This document shows positions 59,115 to 64,000 of a stretch of DNA of 64,000 nucleotides, one piece after another (within the stretch, counting starts at the first letter, position 1; each line of letters begins with the position of its first letter). Where the stretch lies: assembly GCF_017591425.1 (NCBI RefSeq), contig NW_024465434.1, forward strand, positions 124,001 to 188,000, given 5' to 3'. The notes below the pieces were generated by a model. It was not told the DNA's origin. It did not search any database and saw nothing but the letters and a program-made list of their open reading frames with translations. The position numbers were made by a program, and so were the translations under genes. Source of the stretch: Ochotona curzoniae (Eukaryota > Chordata > Mammalia > Lagomorpha > Ochotonidae).

Positions 59115-59372
59115 GGGGTGGGTGTTGGTGCTACAGTTATGACACAGCCTGGGATACCCATATCCAGCATCAGAGCGCCTGGGTTTCAGTTTCAGCTCTA
59201 CTTCCCCGTTCCAGCTTCCTCCTTGGGGGTAGCAAGTCTGATTCAAGTGCAGAAGTCTCTGATACCCACAGGGGAGACTTGCTCCTGGCTTACATCTGAC
59301 CCAATCCTGCCTGCTGCAGATGGGAGTCCTTTATATCTGTTTTTCTATCTCCCAAATAAATAAAAAAATTGC
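59115..59372 (+). repeat. Old CSINE, sense, near an exon
   Basis: tggtgctacagttatgacac to cccaaataaataaaaaaatt. Confidence 0.75.
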
Positions 59373-59504
59373 TAATAAAAAACAAAACAAACAAACAAAA
59401 ACGCTTACTTTAACTAGAGCAGAACAATCTCCATGCAGTATCTGTGTAGCTCTTAGTTTCATCAAATATACATAAATGTTTAGCAAGGCAATTTCAACAG
59501 GTTA

Positions 59505-60200
<696 letters not shown>

Positions 60201-60204
60201 ACAC

Positions 60205-60490
60205 ATGAGGAAAATTTAGAGAGGAGGGGAAGAAAGAGATCTTCTATCTACTTGTTCATTCGCTAAATGGTGACATGGCTGTAGCCAAGCTGAGCTGATG
60301 CCAGATTTTTCCTGAGCCTTTGATGTGAGAGCAGGAGTTCAAGGATTTGAGCCACCCTCTGCTGCTTTTCTAGTCCATAAGCAGGGAGCAGAATCAGAAG
60401 TGGAGCAGCTGGACCTAGAACCAGTGTCCATATGGGATGCTAATGTGGCAGGCAGAGGATTAGTCTGTTGAGCCACCAAATCAGCCTCCT
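60205..60490 (-). repeat. Old CSINE, antisense
   Basis: tagagaggaggggaagaaag to gttgagccaccaaatcagcc. Confidence 0.82.
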
Positions 60491-60553
60491 GCCATAGCAC
60501 AGTTCATTAAATTAAAATATAAGTTTTAACATTACAACTTTTTTCAAATTCTT

Positions 60554-60880
60554 TTTTTTTTTTTTGATATGTTTTATTTTTATTGGAAAGGCAGATTTAT
60601 AGAGAGGAGAGACAGAGAGGAAGATCTTCCGTCCGATGATTCACTCCCCAAGTGAGCTGAAACAGCCGATGCTATGCCAATTCGAAGCCAGGAGCCTCTT
60701 CTGGGTCTCCCACGCAGGTGCAGGGTCCCAAAGCTTTGGGCCGTCCTCGACTGCTTTCCCAGGCCACAGGCAGGGAGCTGGATGGGAAGTGGGGAGGCCG
60801 GGATTAGAACCGGCGCCCATATGGGATCCCGGGCGTGCAAGGCGAGGACCTTTAACCACTTGCGCCATCGTGTCGGGCCC
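60554..60880 (-). repeat. Young CSINE, antisense, with 10-bp TSD
   Basis: Full-length. tcaaattctt flanks it at 60544-60553 and 60881-60890. It is among the copies closest to consensus (gaaccggcgcccatatggga). Confidence 0.95.
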
Positions 60881-60894
60881 TCAAATTCTTATAA

Positions 60895-61330
60895 ATAAAG
60901 TAATGAAGAAACAGAAATTGATCTGAACTAAGGCAGATCTCAAATGGAAATATATTTAAAAGTACTAGGCTTCCCTACTAATTTATCTAGCAACATACAA
61001 ACATTCAATGTAATCTTACTAAGTCATATACCAAGTTTACTCTTAAATTTAAAAAGTCTTAAGAATATATACAACATATACATAACTTTAAAAAAATTAC
61101 ATACATGCATATACATTTATTTAATCATGCTATTTACAAGAAAGCAGGTAGGAAAGATATTATTTTTATAGTTTTATACCACTTATTTTATTTCAATAAG
61201 CAAAACAAGAATATCATAAATCTAAAATGATATAACTTATAAGACATATTTTTGGCTAGCATTAGAGGAAAAAGCTTCAAATTAATACATATCCTGGATT
61301 GTGAAATTTATTCTAATAAGAGACATTAAT
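60895..61330. other. Intron sequence without recognised features
   Basis: AT-rich; nothing recognised. Confidence 0.5.
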
Positions 61331-61334
61331 ACCT

Positions 61335-61640
61335 ATAAAATTACTTTGGAGGTTGTCCTTGCATAGAATGTTAAGTTTCTGCCTGCAATATTGGCATCCC
61401 ATATTGGTGCCAGCTTCTGCCCTGACTGCTCCACTTCATCTAGCTCCCTGCTAACCTGGGAAAGCAGTGTAAGTTGGTCCAAGTGCTTGGGTCCATACCA
61501 CCCACGGACAGACCCAGAAAAGCTTCTGGCTTCTGCTTTGGCCTGATTCAGCCCCGGCCTTTGCAACCATTTGGAGGGTGAACCAGCAGATTTCACACTC
61601 TCTCTCTGTAGCTATGCCTTTTAAATAAACAAATCTCAAA
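61335..61640 (+). repeat. Old CSINE, sense
   Basis: ggaggttgtccttgcataga to taaataaacaaatctc. Confidence 0.8.
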
Positions 61641-61757
61641 ACAAAAACAAAAACAGTTACTTGGACTCAATATGTAGCTCAGATATGGATCTTAAAAGCT
61701 CAACGGCAATATTAGAATTCCTTGGAATGAGCAGAACTTGAATGCTAAGATTACTTA

Positions 61758-61988
<231 letters not shown>

Positions 61989-62204
61989 TCAAAAAGATGC
62001 TTAAGGATGTGCTAAGCTAAAACACTTATAATGAGATCAAAATGTTGCTCTAACCTCTAAGTTTTTAAAACACATAGAAAAAGCAGGTTTGAATCATATT
62101 TATTTCCCTAAAACAAAATCAACACGCTCAATGTAGTAAGCATTATATTACAAGGAACCAAATGGGATGAACTGTATCAGAGATAGAAAAAAAATCTTCC
62201 TTTA

Positions 62205-62354
<150 letters not shown>

Positions 62355-62359
62355 CTAAA

Positions 62360-64000
<1,641 letters not shown>

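Overview
The window is vertebrate nuclear DNA and lies almost entirely inside one gene. Twenty-four coding exons on the minus strand, all with GT donors and AG acceptors, join without a frame break into 2922 coding bases. They encode residues 198 to 1171 (human numbering, from memory) of the Rho-associated coiled-coil kinase ROCK1. The 5' end of the gene lies beyond position 64000 and the 3' end beyond position 1.

The organism is a mammal and very probably a lagomorph. The introns are crowded with tRNA-derived SINEs of the lagomorph C-repeat (CSINE) type: a tRNA-like head with a B-box-like ggttctaatcc, a body with ccatatgggcgccggttc and ggagtgaatcatcggac, and a tail ending aataaataaatctt plus poly(A). 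The youngest copies differ from the rabbit consensus I remember, and I favour a pika (Ochotona).

Layout, read 5' to 3' along the gene (from high to low coordinates): the end of the kinase domain and AGC C-tail (63663 to 50347); then linker and coiled coil (47361 to 15579); the Rho-binding region (12237 to 10974); the end of the coiled coil with the caspase-cleavage site (9771 to 9612); the start of the split PH domain (3135 to 2802). The kinase C-tail is separated from the last kinase-lobe exon by the largest intron, 50507 to 59560. That intron carries the oddest sequence here: about 3.4 kb of GC-rich, irregular tandem repeats with an LTR-like block inside. A 3'-end copy of the same element lies at about 6950 to 7735 in another intron.

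The rest is intronic: about 70 SINE copies of different ages, L1, L2 and MIR remnants, mariner-like MITEs and microsatellites. Several young SINEs have clear target-site duplications. Two pairs lie in inverted orientation and could fold in the pre-mRNA. There is no second protein-coding gene, no RNA gene and no CRISPR array that I can support. I found no new gene system; the candidate novelties are the tandem-repeat element, repeats placed next to splice sites, and a changed but probably functional caspase site.
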